A stretch of DNA of 64,000 bases from Dyella kyungheensis (GTDB lineage Bacteria > Pseudomonadota > Gammaproteobacteria > Xanthomonadales > Rhodanobacteraceae). The stretch is taken from NCBI RefSeq assembly GCF_016905005.1, contig NZ_JADIKC010000005.1:186001-250000 (forward strand). The letters are read 5' to 3'. Within the stretch, counting starts at the first letter, position 1; every line of letters starts with the position of its first letter. The translations under genes were made by a program, and so were the position numbers. Below the pieces are notes generated by a model. That model did no database searches. It was not told the origin of the DNA and saw nothing but the letters and a program-made list of their open reading frames with translations. Positions 1-9,179 of the stretch are shown here, one piece after another.

Positions 1-290
1 TCATGGAAGAACCGCGCACCCTGCCATGACTTGTACGGCAGCTTGTTGTTGGAAAACCGTGTGTCGCGAAAGATGCGGAACAGCGAACCGCCGTTCTTGC
101 GCGTATCGGCGCGGTAGTGCTTGCTGATCTTGTTCAAAGGCGCCTGCAGATCGCCGATCAAGGCAAGAAACGGCTCACGCACATGCGTTTCGTACTGGTC
201 CTTGTGCGCATGAAACCATTCACGGTTGTTGTTCTTTTCCAGCGAACGAAGAAAGCGGAACGTGGCAGGCGAAAAATAGGTGGTGGCCAT
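1..290 (-). CDS. DUF2461 family protein (3' part outside window)
   Basis: The reverse strand reads from an ATG at 290 to the window edge without a stop (96 codons). The protein begins MATTYFSPATFRFLRSLEKN and continues with an NREWFHAHK motif and a charged helical stretch. This is the N-terminal pattern of the DUF2461 (TIGR02453) family, whose members are about 220 residues, so roughly the first 40 percent is visible. The biochemical role of the family is not established. The start lies only 11 bases after the sbcB stop on the same strand, so the two are probably cotranscribed. Confidence 0.8.
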   Translation of the reverse strand, partial: MATTYFSPATFRFLRSLEKNNNREWFHAHKDQYETHVREPFLALIGDLQAPLNKISKHYRADTRKNGGSLFRIFRDTRFSNNKLPYKSWQGARFFH

Positions 291-301
291 GGTGTCTGTG
301 G

Positions 302-1750
302 TCAGGCGCTGATGGGCACAAACTCGGCGGCGAGCATCTCGCCCCAGGCTTGCAGTTGATCGAGGAGGTCGAGTTTGTCCTGGCGCGTATCGTCGGCACG
401 CAATGCAGCAATGCGCGCGAAATAGTCGTCCAGGGTAAGGTTGGTCAAAGGCGTGGGCTGGGTCAGGCGCTCACGGCAGAACGTCTGCCAGCGCGCCTGC
501 TCGTCCAGGCTCAGCGTTTCGGGCCAGTTGCGGGCACGGTAGCGGAACAGCAGTTCCGGGTAGCGCGGATCGCGGAACGGGAATTCACGCTGCGCCAGCT
601 GGTCCGGCGGCGTGCCGCGGATCTCGCTGAGCAGGCGCTTGTCGGCATCGGGAAGAAAGCCGCTGTACAAGGCCAGCTCGGGGTCGAGCGGCGGGGGCAG
701 ATCGGCGGCGCGCTGGAACACACGGCGCAGCTTCGCGGCCAGCCCATCGGCGGAGGCGAGCATGTCGCGATGTGCCTGCACCCGATCCAGGTCGATCTGC
801 AGGCGGCCAAGATCCACGCCCTTAAGCGTCGACAGCGGCGCCAGCGCCGGCGCGCGATTGGCGCGCACGGTGCGCAGCGGAATCCGCTCGACGCCTTCGG
901 GCAGGTCGGCGCGTGCGGTGAACACGCGGTCGGCGATCTCGCCTTCATCCAGGGCAAGCAGCTCCGAGGGATCGTGGCTCAAGTCGTAGACGATGATTTC
1001 GCCGGGGCGGCTCGGGTGCGCCGCCAACGGTGCGACCACGGCAAGGCAGTGGCGGCTGGACGGATAGCGCGACGACACGTGCACCACCGGCGTCATCGCC
1101 ACCACATCGAGCATCTCGAACACGCGTTGCTTGCGGCGCAGCTGGAAGTACCAATCCCACAGTCGCGGTTGGCGCACCCGGATGAGCCGGGCCAGATCGA
1201 TCAGCGCATACACGTCCGACAACGCGTCATGTGCGCGCTCCTGCCGCAGGTGGTTGGCGGTGGCCAGATGCTCGAGCTTGAAGCTGGGCGAGCCATCCTC
1301 GCGCAGGGGCCACTCGATGCCCTCGGGCCGCAGCGCCTGGCACATGCGCACCAGGTCGATCAGGTCCCAGCGTGAGTTGCCGTTCTCCCATTCGCGGCCA
1401 TAGGGCTCGAACATGTTGCGGTAGAACAGCTGGCGGCCGATCTCGTCGTCGAAGCGCAGCGAGTTGTAGCCCACGCCGCAGGTGCCCGGCTGTGCCAGCT
1501 GCTCGTGCACGCGGGCGGCGAAATCCGCCTCCGGGCAACCCTCGCGCTCGGCCTGCTGGGGCGTGATGCCGGTGATCATGCAGGCATCGGGGTGCGGCGG
1601 CATCTCGCGCGGGGGCTTGCCGAAGAACATCACCGGCGCGCCCACGATTTCCAGCTCCATCGTCGTGCGGATGCCCGCGAACTGGACCGGCCGGTCGCGC
1701 CAGGGATCGGCGCCGAAGGTCTCGTAGTCGTGCCAGAAGAAGGTCTGCAT
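302..1750 (-). CDS. sbcB: Exodeoxyribonuclease I
   Basis: The 482-residue protein degrades single-stranded DNA 3' to 5' in recombination and mismatch repair. The N-terminal DEDDh exonuclease domain shows motif I at FFWHDYETFGADP (residues 4-16), motif II around LRFDDEIGR and motif III at HDALSDVYALIDLA. An SH3-like and a helical C-terminal region typical of ExoI follow. Length matches E. coli SbcB (475). The DUF2461 gene follows 11 bases downstream in the same direction, and orn, another DEDDh exonuclease, diverges from it 128 bases away. Confidence 0.95.
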   Translation of the reverse strand: MQTFFWHDYETFGADPWRDRPVQFAGIRTTMELEIVGAPVMFFGKPPREMPPHPDACMITGITPQQAEREGCPEADFAARVHEQLAQPGTCGVGYNSLRFDDEIGRQLFYRNMFEPYGREWENGNSRWDLIDLVRMCQALRPEGIEWPLREDGSPSFKLEHLATANHLRQERAHDALSDVYALIDLARLIRVRQPRLWDWYFQLRRKQRVFEMLDVVAMTPVVHVSSRYPSSRHCLAVVAPLAAHPSRPGEIIVYDLSHDPSELLALDEGEIADRVFTARADLPEGVERIPLRTVRANRAPALAPLSTLKGVDLGRLQIDLDRVQAHRDMLASADGLAAKLRRVFQRAADLPPPLDPELALYSGFLPDADKRLLSEIRGTPPDQLAQREFPFRDPRYPELLFRYRARNWPETLSLDEQARWQTFCRERLTQPTPLTNLTLDDYFARIAALRADDTRQDKLDLLDQLQAWGEMLAAEFVPISA

Positions 1751-1878
1751 GCAGCGATCATCGCACGGCCTTCATGCGTGCTCCACGCTCCCCCGGCGGG
1801 GGTTCGGCGTAAGCGCTATGCCGAAAATCAGGGTGGCGGCCGGCAACCTGCTGTTAGACTCCGCGTCCAGGAGGGCGC

Positions 1879-2439
1879 ATGAGCCAAGCGAACGAAGACA
1901 ATCTGATCTGGATCGACCTGGAGATGACCGGGCTCGATACGGACAACGACTCTATCCTCGAGATCGCCACCATCGTCACCGACAAGGACCTTCGCATTCT
2001 CGCCGAGGGCCCGGTGTTCGCGATCCGGCATGCGCTGGAGCGGCTGGAAAGCATGGATGCGTGGAATCGCAACCAGCATCGCCGCTCGGGTCTGTGGGAC
2101 CAGGTGGTCGCCTCGGCCGACGATCATCTTGCCGCCGAGCAGGCCACGCTCGACTTCCTGAAGCTGTGGGTAGTGCCCGGCAAGTCGCCGATGTGCGGCA
2201 ACTCCATCTGCCAGGACCGCCGCTTCCTGCATCGCCAGATGCCGCGCCTTGAGCGCTTTTTCCATTATCGCAATCTCGACGTGTCGACCCTCAAGGAGCT
2301 GGCCCGTCGCTGGGCACCCGCGATCGGCAAGGGCTTCGCCAAGGAATCGGCGCACACGGCGCTGTCGGACATCCGCGATTCCGTCGATGAGCTGCGCTAC
2401 TACCGCCAGTTCATGGGACCGCTGGGCGGCGCGTCCTGA
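1879..2439 (+). CDS. orn: Oligoribonuclease
   Basis: The 186-residue protein is the 3'-5' exoribonuclease that clears 2-5 nucleotide RNA fragments and pGpG. Motif I is [12 protein letters not shown] near residue 10, and motif III is [11 protein letters not shown] near the C-terminus, giving the DEDDh set. Length is the family norm (about 180). A Shine-Dalgarno sequence (CAGGAGGG) sits a few bases upstream of the ATG. The folP start follows 20 bases after the stop, so the two are probably cotranscribed. Confidence 0.96.
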   Translation: MSQANEDNLIWIDLEMTGLDTDNDSILEIATIVTDKDLRILAEGPVFAIRHALERLESMDAWNRNQHRRSGLWDQVVASADDHLAAEQATLDFLKLWVVPGKSPMCGNSICQDRRFLHRQMPRLERFFHYRNLDVSTLKELARRWAPAIGKGFAKESAHTALSDIRDSVDELRYYRQFMGPLGGAS

Positions 2440-2459
2440 CGTCATCTCCGGGAGTCCTC

Positions 2460-3368
2460 ATGTCCCTCGATCTGTTCGCTCCCGTGCTCGACTGCAACGG
2501 CCGGCCGCTGAAGCTGGACCGCCCGCGCGTGGTGGGCATCCTCAACGTCACCCCCGATTCGTTCTCTGACGGCGGCAGCTACGCCTCGGTGGATGACGCC
2601 GTGGCGCACGCCTTGCGCATGGTGGAAGAGGGCGCCGACATGCTCGATATCGGCGGCGAGTCCACGCGCCCCGGTTCCGACGATGTGCCGGTGGAAGAAG
2701 AACTGCGCCGCGTCGTACCGGTGATCGAACAACTGGCGGTGCGCACCAGCGTGCCGCTCGCCATCGATACCTCCAAGCCCGAAGTGATGCGCGCCGCGGT
2801 GGCCGCGGGCGCGGGCATGATCAACGACGTCTACGCGCTGCGCCGCGACGGCGCCATGGATGCGGTGGCCGAACTCGGCGTGCCGGTTTGCCTGATGCAT
2901 ATGCTGGGCGAGCCGCGCAGCATGCAGGACGATCCGCAGTACGACGATGTCGTGGGCGAGGTGCATCGCTTCCTCACCGACCGCTTGTTCGCCTGCGAAC
3001 TGGCCGGCATCGACCGCCGCAAGGTGATGGTCGACCCGGGCTTCGGCTTCGGCAAGAACCTCGAACACAACCTTGCGCTGCTGCGCGCGCTGGAGCGTTT
3101 CGCCAGCCTGGGCAGCGGCGTGTACGTGGGCCTGTCGCGCAAATCGATGATTGGCGCCATGACCGGCCGGCAAGTACCTGCCGAGCGCGTGGCCGGCTCC
3201 CTCGCTGCCGCCGTCATCGCGGTGCAGCGTGGCGCACGCATGGTACGCGTGCATGATGTGGCGGCCACGCTGGACGCGCTCGCGGTATGGCAGGCCGTTC
3301 AGGCCGGCGACACGCCCGCGCGTCGCGACGACAAACCCTCCGCGCCGCGTTGGCCGGACGACGAATAA
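2460..3368 (+). CDS. folP: Dihydropteroate synthase
   Basis: The enzyme condenses 7,8-dihydropterin pyrophosphate with p-aminobenzoate in folate synthesis and is the sulfonamide target. Its 302 residues carry the TIM-barrel signatures NVTPDSFSDGG, DIGGESTRPG, a conserved ND (MINDVYALR), VDPGFGFGKN and GLSRKSMIG in the expected order. The C-terminal 20 or so residues are an extra charged tail. It sits just upstream of glmM, the folP-glmM order found in many proteobacteria, with GGGAG ahead of the ATG. Confidence 0.96.
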   Translation: MSLDLFAPVLDCNGRPLKLDRPRVVGILNVTPDSFSDGGSYASVDDAVAHALRMVEEGADMLDIGGESTRPGSDDVPVEEELRRVVPVIEQLAVRTSVPLAIDTSKPEVMRAAVAAGAGMINDVYALRRDGAMDAVAELGVPVCLMHMLGEPRSMQDDPQYDDVVGEVHRFLTDRLFACELAGIDRRKVMVDPGFGFGKNLEHNLALLRALERFASLGSGVYVGLSRKSMIGAMTGRQVPAERVAGSLAAAVIAVQRGARMVRVHDVAATLDALAVWQAVQAGDTPARRDDKPSAPRWPDDE

Positions 3369-3425
3369 ACCAGACAGACCAGGACGTCAGGCGCAGCCAT
3401 GCGCCGACCCGGTAGGAGCAGCACC

Positions 3426-4772
3426 ATGACGCAACGGAAGTATTTCGGCACCGACGGTATTCGCGGTCTCGTGGGCCAGTGGCCGATCAGCGCGGACTTC
3501 ATGCTGCGCCTGGGGCGCGCGGTGGGCGTGGTGCTGGCGCGCCATGGCCGGCCGCGACCGAAAGTGGTGATCGGCAAGGACACGCGCGTGTCCGGTTACA
3601 TGTTCGAATCCGCGCTCGAGGCCGGCCTGGTCGCGGCGGGCGCCGATGTGTCGTTGCTGGGCCCGATGCCCACGCCAGGCGTCGCCTTCCTCACGCGTTC
3701 GCTGCGGGCCGACGCGGGCATCGTCATCAGTGCCTCGCACAACCCGCATCACGACAACGGCATCAAGTTCTTCTCCGCCAACGGCGAAAAACTTTCCGAC
3801 GAAGTGGAGCTGGCGATCGAGGAAGAGCTCGAGCTGGACTTCGCCACGGTGCCGTCCGAGCAGTTGGGCAAGGCCATTCGCATCGCCGATGCGGTGACGC
3901 GCTACGCCGAGTTCTGCAAGTCCACGGTGTCGGAAGATTTCAACCTGCGCGGCATCAAGATCGTGCTGGACTGCGCGAACGGTGCGACCTACCAGGTGGC
4001 GCCGAAAGTGTTCAGCGAACTGGGCGCAGTGGTTATCACCCTTGGCGACAAGCCTGACGGTTTCAACATCAATCGCGACGTCGGCTCCACCCACCCGCAG
4101 TCACTGCAGCGCGCGGTGATCGAGCAGGGCGCGGACATCGGCATTGCCTTCGATGGCGATGGCGACCGTCTGCAGCTGGTCGACCGCCACGGCAAGCTGG
4201 CCGATGGCGACGACATCCTCTATGTGCTGGCCAATGCCTGGCACGCGCAGGGCCTGCTGCTCGGTCCGGTGGTCGGCACGCTGATGAGCAACTACGGCCT
4301 GCAACTGGCGCTGGCCAAGCTCGACGTGAAGCTGATCCGTGCCAACGTGGGCGACCGCTACGTGCTGCAGCAACTCAAGGAGCACGGCGGCAACCTCGGC
4401 GGCGAGACCTCCGGCCACATCCTGTGCCTGGACCGCGCCACCACCGGCGACGGCATCGTCTCCGCGCTGGCCGTGCTCGAGGCCCTGGCCGGCGCCGACC
4501 TGGCCGAAGCCCGCCAGGGGCTGCACAAGATGCCCCAGATCATGATCAACGTGCGTGCTGACGGCGCCCGCGAGGCCCTGGGCAGCGAGGCAGTGCGCGC
4601 CGCGCTGGCCGAAACCGAGCAGACCCTGGCCGGCCGCGGCCGCGTGGTGCTGCGCGCCTCGGGCACCGAGCCGCTGGTCCGCGTGACCATCGAGGCCGCC
4701 GACGAGGGCGAAGTGCGCCAGTTGGCCGAACAGCTCGCAGGTGTCGTAAAATCCGCCGCAGAACGTTCGTGA
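3426..4772 (+). CDS. glmM: Phosphoglucosamine mutase
   Basis: The enzyme converts glucosamine-6-phosphate to glucosamine-1-phosphate for peptidoglycan and LPS precursors. The 448-residue protein begins [14 protein letters not shown]. It has the phosphoserine loop [12 protein letters not shown] near residue 103, a metal-binding DGDGDR loop, a sugar-binding GGETSGH segment and a phosphate-binding [11 protein letters not shown] near the C-terminus. I chose the ATG at 3426 over an in-frame start at 3399 because TAGGAG lies seven bases before it and the protein then starts exactly like the family. Confidence 0.96.
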   Translation: MTQRKYFGTDGIRGLVGQWPISADFMLRLGRAVGVVLARHGRPRPKVVIGKDTRVSGYMFESALEAGLVAAGADVSLLGPMPTPGVAFLTRSLRADAGIVISASHNPHHDNGIKFFSANGEKLSDEVELAIEEELELDFATVPSEQLGKAIRIADAVTRYAEFCKSTVSEDFNLRGIKIVLDCANGATYQVAPKVFSELGAVVITLGDKPDGFNINRDVGSTHPQSLQRAVIEQGADIGIAFDGDGDRLQLVDRHGKLADGDDILYVLANAWHAQGLLLGPVVGTLMSNYGLQLALAKLDVKLIRANVGDRYVLQQLKEHGGNLGGETSGHILCLDRATTGDGIVSALAVLEALAGADLAEARQGLHKMPQIMINVRADGAREALGSEAVRAALAETEQTLAGRGRVVLRASGTEPLVRVTIEAADEGEVRQLAEQLAGVVKSAAERS

Positions 4773-4875
4773 GCCTGTAAAGCGTTACCCAGGTCGCCAA
4801 GGATTGGCCCGACGTGCCCCGCCCCTGCGGTGGCGGACTGACAAGTGGACCGCACGCACAACCTGTGGACAGATC

Positions 4876-5811
4876 ATGAAGAAAGTTCCGACTCTCGACA
4901 TCCGTCGTTACGACTCCGACCGTGCCGCATTCGTGGCCGAGCTGGGCAACGCCTACCGTGAATACGGCTTCTGCTGCATCAGCGGCCACGGCATTCCGCG
5001 CGAACTGATCGACGGCGCCTACGATTCGTTCCAGCAGTTCTTCGCGCTGCCGAAAGAAACCAAGATGAAGTACCACATCGCCGGCAGCGGCGGTGCGCGC
5101 GGTTATACGCCGTACAAGGTGGAAACGGCCAAGGACAGCAAATTCGCCGACCTCAAGGAATTCTGGCACGTCGGCCGCGAGATCCCGCGCGATTCGAAAT
5201 TCGCCGACGTAATGCCGCCCAACATCTGGCCGGCCGAAATCAGCGATTTCAAGCAGAACGGCTACGGCCTGTTCGAGGCGCTCGACCAGCTCGGTTCGCG
5301 CGTGCTGCGCGCATTGGCCTTGCACATCGAGCTACCGGAGCACTTCTTCGACGACAAGATCGACCAGGGCAACTCCATCCTGCGCCCGATCCACTATCCG
5401 CCGATCACCGAAGAAAACATCCCGAACGTGCGCGCCGGCGCGCACGAGGACATCAACTTCATCACGCTGCTGGTCGGCGCCAGCGCGGAAGGCCTGGAAG
5501 TGCTCACGCGCGAAGGCGAGTGGCTGCCGATCACCACCGAAGGCGACGCCATCGTGGTGAACATCGGCGACATGCTGCAGCGCCTGACCAACCACGTGTA
5601 TCCGTCGACCTCGCACCGCGTGGTGAATCCGCAGAACGACAATGCGCGCAAGCCGCGTTATTCGGTGCCGTACTTCCTGCATCCGAATCCGGATGTGGTG
5701 CTTGATCCGCTGCCGCAGACGATCACTGCAGAAAATCCGAGCCGCTACAACACCAGCATTACCTCGCATGAGTATTTGCTGGAGCGCCTGCGCGAGATCA
5801 AGCTGATCTAA
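4876..5811 (+). CDS. 2-oxoglutarate/Fe(II)-dependent oxygenase (isopenicillin N synthase-like)
   Basis: The 311-residue protein has an N-terminal DIOX_N-like domain (VPTLDIRRYD, then FCCISGHGI) and a double-stranded beta-helix. The iron ligands appear as H190-E-D192 (AGAHEDINF) and H247 (TSHRVVNP). The 2-oxoglutarate-binding R261 lies in RYSVPYF. This is the plant-hormone/IPNS branch of the superfamily, and the substrate cannot be read from sequence. The start at 4876 gives the canonical N-terminus. An in-frame start at 4804 would add an unrelated arginine-rich extension. A REP-like block follows. Confidence 0.88.
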   Translation: MKKVPTLDIRRYDSDRAAFVAELGNAYREYGFCCISGHGIPRELIDGAYDSFQQFFALPKETKMKYHIAGSGGARGYTPYKVETAKDSKFADLKEFWHVGREIPRDSKFADVMPPNIWPAEISDFKQNGYGLFEALDQLGSRVLRALALHIELPEHFFDDKIDQGNSILRPIHYPPITEENIPNVRAGAHEDINFITLLVGASAEGLEVLTREGEWLPITTEGDAIVVNIGDMLQRLTNHVYPSTSHRVVNPQNDNARKPRYSVPYFLHPNPDVVLDPLPQTITAENPSRYNTSITSHEYLLERLREIKLI

Positions 5812-5936
5812 CGCCGCACTTCTCCCTCTCCCTTCCGGGGAGAGGGCCGGGGCATTGCCACCTTTACGGTGGTGAGGGGCGGGTGCTCGCGGGAACGTTT
5901 CTATTCGAATCCCCACGCGCCAACCAACCGGTTTTC

Positions 5937-6020
5937 CTGTGGGAGCCCACCCTGTGCGCGACAGCCACGCGTCGGTGTACCGCTCCGTAGGTTTGTCGCG
6001 CACAGGGTGCGCTCCCACAG
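5937..6020. repeat. REP-like inverted repeat, family A copy 1
   Basis: The left arm CTGTGGGAGCCCACCCTGTG and following CGCGAC reappear inverted at the right end (GTCGCGCACAGGG...CCCACAG), separated by about 35 bases. The same family recurs at 6131, 37888 and 53340. The design resembles the TGTGGGAGCGGGCTTGC repeats of Pseudomonas, which are moved by RAYT transposases; no such transposase lies in this window. Confidence 0.85.
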
Positions 6021-6130
6021 TAGATCGTCAACGCGGTGCACTCCACTTCTCCCTCTCCTTCGGGGAGAGGGCCGGGTGTTCGCGGCAACGCTTCTCTTCG
6101 ATATCCCAACGCGCCAACCAACCAGCCTTT

Positions 6131-6211
6131 CTGTGGGAGCGCACTTGTGCGCGACGCGGGCGCCCGAGCGCACCGCTCCGTCAGGTTGTCGCGCACAAGT
6201 GCGCTCCCACA
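6131..6211. repeat. REP-like inverted repeat, family A copy 2
   Basis: This copy has arms CTGTGGGAGCGCACTTGTGC and GCACAAGTGCGCTCCCACA. The CCCTG-to-CTTGT change occurs in both arms, so base pairing is preserved by compensatory change. That argues the hairpin itself is under selection or is copied as a unit. Confidence 0.85.
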
Positions 6212-6316
6212 AAAAATCAGCCGGGCCGGTTTTGAGCCCACCCTCCATGACTTCCGGTCGATTCCCCCGCAACGGCGCAGGACTAGTCTCAGCGCTTCGC
6301 CCGCGGAGATTCGTCC

Positions 6317-6838
6317 ATGCGTTCCCTGGTGCTCCTGCCCATCATCGCTCTGGCAAGCAGCCATGCCGTGGCCGCCCCTGACGAAGCCTTCCACGACTTC
6401 GCCGCCCTAACCGGCGAGTGGACCTGCCGCGGCATCTTCCCCGCCTCGGGCAAGACCATCGACTCCACCTTGCGCTTCGAGTTCGACCTAAACGGCAAGG
6501 CACTCGTCAAACACCACGACGACACCTCACCCCCGGCGATGTACCACGCACTGGAAGCCTGGGGCTATGACGCAAAGAACACCCGCTACAACGCCGCCAT
6601 CCTCGACAACTTCGGCGGCGCCCGCGTGTTCTCTTCGGACGGCTGGAAAGACGGTCGCCTCATCTGGACCTCCGCTCCGGAAGTGAAACCAGCGCAGCGC
6701 TTCATCTACGCGCATGAAGCAAATCAGGGCCTACGCATCGACTGGGAAGTGCTCAAGGGCGACAGCTACGTAGTGGGCGACACCCTGCATTGCACGCCGC
6801 AGCACTCCAGTCATCAAGCTTCTTCAAGCACCCGGTAG
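6317..6838 (+). CDS. Secreted protein, DUF1579-like
   Basis: The 173-residue product starts with a clean signal peptide (MRSLVLLPIIALASSHAVAA, cleavage after about residue 20). The mature part begins PDEAFHDFAALTGEWTCRG, with the 'LxGxW' pattern seen at the start of lipocalin-like DUF1579 and related domains. Alternating hydrophobic strands follow. I do not recognise a specific family. Its last eight codons overlap the 3' end of the convergent SDR gene, and the C-terminal HQASSSTR looks like a run-on tail. Confidence 0.6.
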   Translation: MRSLVLLPIIALASSHAVAAPDEAFHDFAALTGEWTCRGIFPASGKTIDSTLRFEFDLNGKALVKHHDDTSPPAMYHALEAWGYDAKNTRYNAAILDNFGGARVFSSDGWKDGRLIWTSAPEVKPAQRFIYAHEANQGLRIDWEVLKGDSYVVGDTLHCTPQHSSHQASSSTR

Positions 6839-7626
6839 CGCTTCGATTCGCGCGCCGACAGCCACAGCGTCAAACGATCCGGCAACAGCTTCATCATCGC
6901 CTTGATGAAGCGGTTCACGCCGCCAGTGACATGCATGATGTCGCCGCGCTCCACCGCCTCATAGCCTTCGCGCACCACGTCTTCCGCGGTCTGCCACATG
7001 AAGCCCGGCAGCTTGTTCATCAGCTCGCGCGAGCCGGTGACGTCATGGAATTCCGACCAGGTGAAGCCCGGGCAGAGCGCACATACGTTCACGCCGAGAT
7101 GGCGGTTTTCGAGCGCTAACGATTGCGAGAACTTGATCAGGTAGGCCTTGCTCGCCGCATACAGCGTATGGCCCGCCGAACCCGGCACATGCCCTGCCAG
7201 CGACGCCACATTGACGATGCGCCCGTAGCCGCGCTCGCGCATTCCAGGCAGCAGGCGCCAGGCCAGTTCGGCCGGAGCGGTCATCAGGACGCGGATAAAG
7301 GCCTCGTGCACCGGCCAATCCACCGCCTCGAACGTACCGGGCACGCCATAGCCGGCATTGTTGATCAGCCAGTCCACCCTAAGTCCACGTGCTTCCAGTG
7401 CCTCGCACAGTTGAGGCACCGCGGCCGGGTCGGCCAGATCGGCCGGAAGTACCGTCACACTGGCCTTATGCTGGTCGCGTAACGATTGCGCCAGCGCCTC
7501 AAGCCGCTCGACGCGCCGGGCGGTGAGCACCAGATCGTGGCCGCGGGCCGCAAGTTCACGCGCGAAGGCGGCGCCGATGCCGGCGGAGGCGCCGGTAACC
7601 AGGCTGAGTGGGCGGGCTGGTGGCAT
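6814..7626 (-). CDS. Short-chain dehydrogenase/reductase
   Basis: The 270-residue Rossmann-fold oxidoreductase has TGASAGIG (NADP-binding) near residue 11, NNAGYG, a catalytic Ser-Tyr-Lys set with YAASKAY, and a C-terminal hydrophobic region seen in membrane-associated SDRs. The substrate is unknown. The frame stays open far upstream to 8418 opposite tpiA, but the real start is the ATG at 7626: it is preceded by AAGGAG and gives MPPARPLSLVTGAS. Confidence 0.88.
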   Translation of the reverse strand: MPPARPLSLVTGASAGIGAAFARELAARGHDLVLTARRVERLEALAQSLRDQHKASVTVLPADLADPAAVPQLCEALEARGLRVDWLINNAGYGVPGTFEAVDWPVHEAFIRVLMTAPAELAWRLLPGMRERGYGRIVNVASLAGHVPGSAGHTLYAASKAYLIKFSQSLALENRHLGVNVCALCPGFTWSEFHDVTGSRELMNKLPGFMWQTAEDVVREGYEAVERGDIMHVTGGVNRFIKAMMKLLPDRLTLWLSARESKRYRVLEEA

Positions 7627-7749
7627 AAAAGTGGTCTCCTTGTGGTCCTTCCGATTTTTTCCACAACGGCAATGGTTTGTCTTCACTGCGTTGCCAGTGG
7701 CATGGTCGATCGGTAAGCTTCGCTGTTTATACGCAGATGGAACACGCGC

Positions 7750-8499
7750 ATGCGCAAGAAACTCGTCGCCGGCAACTGGAAGATGCATGGTAGCCGCAGC
7801 ATGGCGACAGCTCTGGTCAGCGACATCGTTGCCGCCTTGCCGACCGCCATCGACGTGGTGGTGATGCCGCCGTTCCCGTACCTCGGCGAGCTGGCGAGCC
7901 AGCATGCCGGTTCCGGCCTGGGTTTTGGCGGCCAGGACGTGAGCGAGCACGAGGGGCAGGGCGCGTATACCGGTGAAGTGTCCGCCGCCATGCTCGCTGA
8001 CATCGGCGCGCAATGGACCATCGTGGGGCATTCCGAGCGCCGCCAGTACCACGGCGAAACCTGCGCCCAGGTGGCCCGCAAATTTGCCGCCGCACGCGCC
8101 GGCGGCCTCACCCCCATTCTCTGCCTGGGTGAAACGCTGGCCCAGCGCCAGGCCGGCGAGACCGAAGAGGTCGTGGCGCGCCAGCTCAAGGCCGTGCTCG
8201 ATCTCAATGGCATCGGCAGTTTCGATACCGCCGTGATTGCCTACGAACCCCTCTGGGCCATTGGCACGGGCCATTCCGCCACGCCGGAGCAGGCCCAGCA
8301 CGTACATGCGTTCATCCGTAGCCAACTGGAAAAAGAAGATGCTATGATTGCCCGTCTGACTCGGCTGCTTTATGGCGGCAGCGTCAAAGCGGCGAATGCT
8401 GCGGAATTGTTCGCGCAAGCAGACGTGGATGGTGGACTGATCGGAGGCGCCTCACTGGCATCGGCCGATTTCCTGGGAATCTGCGCTGCGGCGCATTAA
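7750..8499 (+). CDS. tpiA: Triosephosphate isomerase
   Basis: The enzyme interconverts dihydroxyacetone phosphate and glyceraldehyde-3-phosphate. The 249-residue TIM barrel shows the catalytic Lys in GNWKMHG (K11), the catalytic His in VGHSERR, the catalytic Glu in AYEPLWAIGTG and the phosphate-binding YGGSV near the C-terminus. Length is standard. It is followed 25 bases later by secG, an order conserved across gammaproteobacteria. Confidence 0.97.
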   Translation: MRKKLVAGNWKMHGSRSMATALVSDIVAALPTAIDVVVMPPFPYLGELASQHAGSGLGFGGQDVSEHEGQGAYTGEVSAAMLADIGAQWTIVGHSERRQYHGETCAQVARKFAAARAGGLTPILCLGETLAQRQAGETEEVVARQLKAVLDLNGIGSFDTAVIAYEPLWAIGTGHSATPEQAQHVHAFIRSQLEKEDAMIARLTRLLYGGSVKAANAAELFAQADVDGGLIGGASLASADFLGICAAAH

Positions 8500-8524
8500 G
8501 CGCTACGGACTCTTAAACAGAACC

Positions 8525-8971
8525 ATGTTCGTCATCTTCAGCGTCTTCTACATTCTGATCGCCGCGGCGATGATCGTGCTGATCCTGATGCAGCGCGGCG
8601 CTGGCGCCGACGCAGGCTCGGGCTTCGGTGGCGGCGCGTCCGCAACCGTGTTCGGTGCACGCGGTTCGGCCAGCTTCCTCACCCGTTCCACGGCGGTGTT
8701 GGCTGCGCTGTTCTTCGCACTCAGCCTTGGCATGGGTATGTACCTGGGCCACAACGGCAAGCCGCAGTCCGAAAACGGCAGCGATCTGGGTGTGATGTCC
8801 GGTCTTGCCAACAAGCCGGCTGCAACGCAGAATGCGCAGCCCGCCGCTCCGGCCAACGCGGAAATCCCGCAGGCCACCAAGCCGGCCCAGGGCGACGTTC
8901 CCGCCGCCACGGCCCCGGCCAAGTCGGCAGGCGACGTACCGGCCGCGACGGATCCGGCAAAGAAAAACTAA
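8525..8971 (+). CDS. secG: Preprotein translocase subunit SecG
   Basis: The 148-residue inner-membrane protein is part of the SecYEG channel. It has an N-terminal transmembrane helix (VIFSVFYILIAAAMIVLILMQ), the conserved QRGAGADAGSGFGGGAS loop, and a second helix around residue 60. The C-terminal half (from about residue 85) is a low-complexity tail of Ala, Pro and Lys with repeated GDVPAAT units, longer than in E. coli but common in Xanthomonadales. It lies between tpiA and tRNA-Leu, the classic order. Confidence 0.93.
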   Translation: MFVIFSVFYILIAAAMIVLILMQRGAGADAGSGFGGGASATVFGARGSASFLTRSTAVLAALFFALSLGMGMYLGHNGKPQSENGSDLGVMSGLANKPAATQNAQPAAPANAEIPQATKPAQGDVPAATAPAKSAGDVPAATDPAKKN

Positions 8972-8982
8972 GCAAGACACCT

Positions 8983-9067
8983 GCCCAGGTGGCGGAATTG
9001 GTAGACGCACTACCTTGAGGTGGTAGCGCCGTAAGGCGTGGGGGTTCGAGTCCCCCCTTGGGCACCA
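8983..9067 (+). tRNA. tRNA-Leu (anticodon GAG)
   Basis: The 85-base gene encodes its own CCA end. The acceptor arms GCCCAGG and CCTTGGGC pair with one G-U. The anticodon stem CTACC/GGTAG encloses the loop TTGAGGT, giving anticodon GAG (codons CUC/CUU). A long variable arm (GCGCCGTAAGGCG) marks a class II tRNA, and the T-loop TTCGAGT is canonical. It follows secG, as in E. coli leuU. Its 3' half is duplicated at 15747, which makes it the attachment site of the island that follows. Confidence 0.97.
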
Positions 9068-9113
9068 ATCGAAGATAGCGATGCAGATGCGTCGGTATTG
9101 GAAAAGAACAGAG

Positions 9114-9137
9114 AAACCGCCAATCGGCGGTTTTTTT
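9114..9137 (+). terminator. Intrinsic terminator after tRNA-Leu
   Basis: The arms ACCGCC and GGCGGT enclose a four-base loop and run into a TTTTTTT tract. The same arrangement, with a different sequence, follows the partial tRNA copy at 15859. Confidence 0.88.
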
Positions 9138-9179
9138 GTGCGCGCGTTTCAGACGTCGAACCCAAGGAGTGCATCCGTC

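Larger units (their letters stand above)
5818..6245. repeat. Tandem duplication of a composite REP-like unit
   Basis: This non-coding stretch contains two successive copies of a roughly 200-base composite. Each copy has a CTCCCTCTCC...GGGGAGAGGG hairpin (5818-5855 and 6046-6079), then the shared segment CGCGCCAACCAACC (near 5917 and 6110), then a long inverted repeat built from TGTGGGAGC and its complement (5937-6020 and 6131-6211). The two copies differ in several bases, so the duplication is not recent. No coding potential is evident. Confidence 0.85.
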
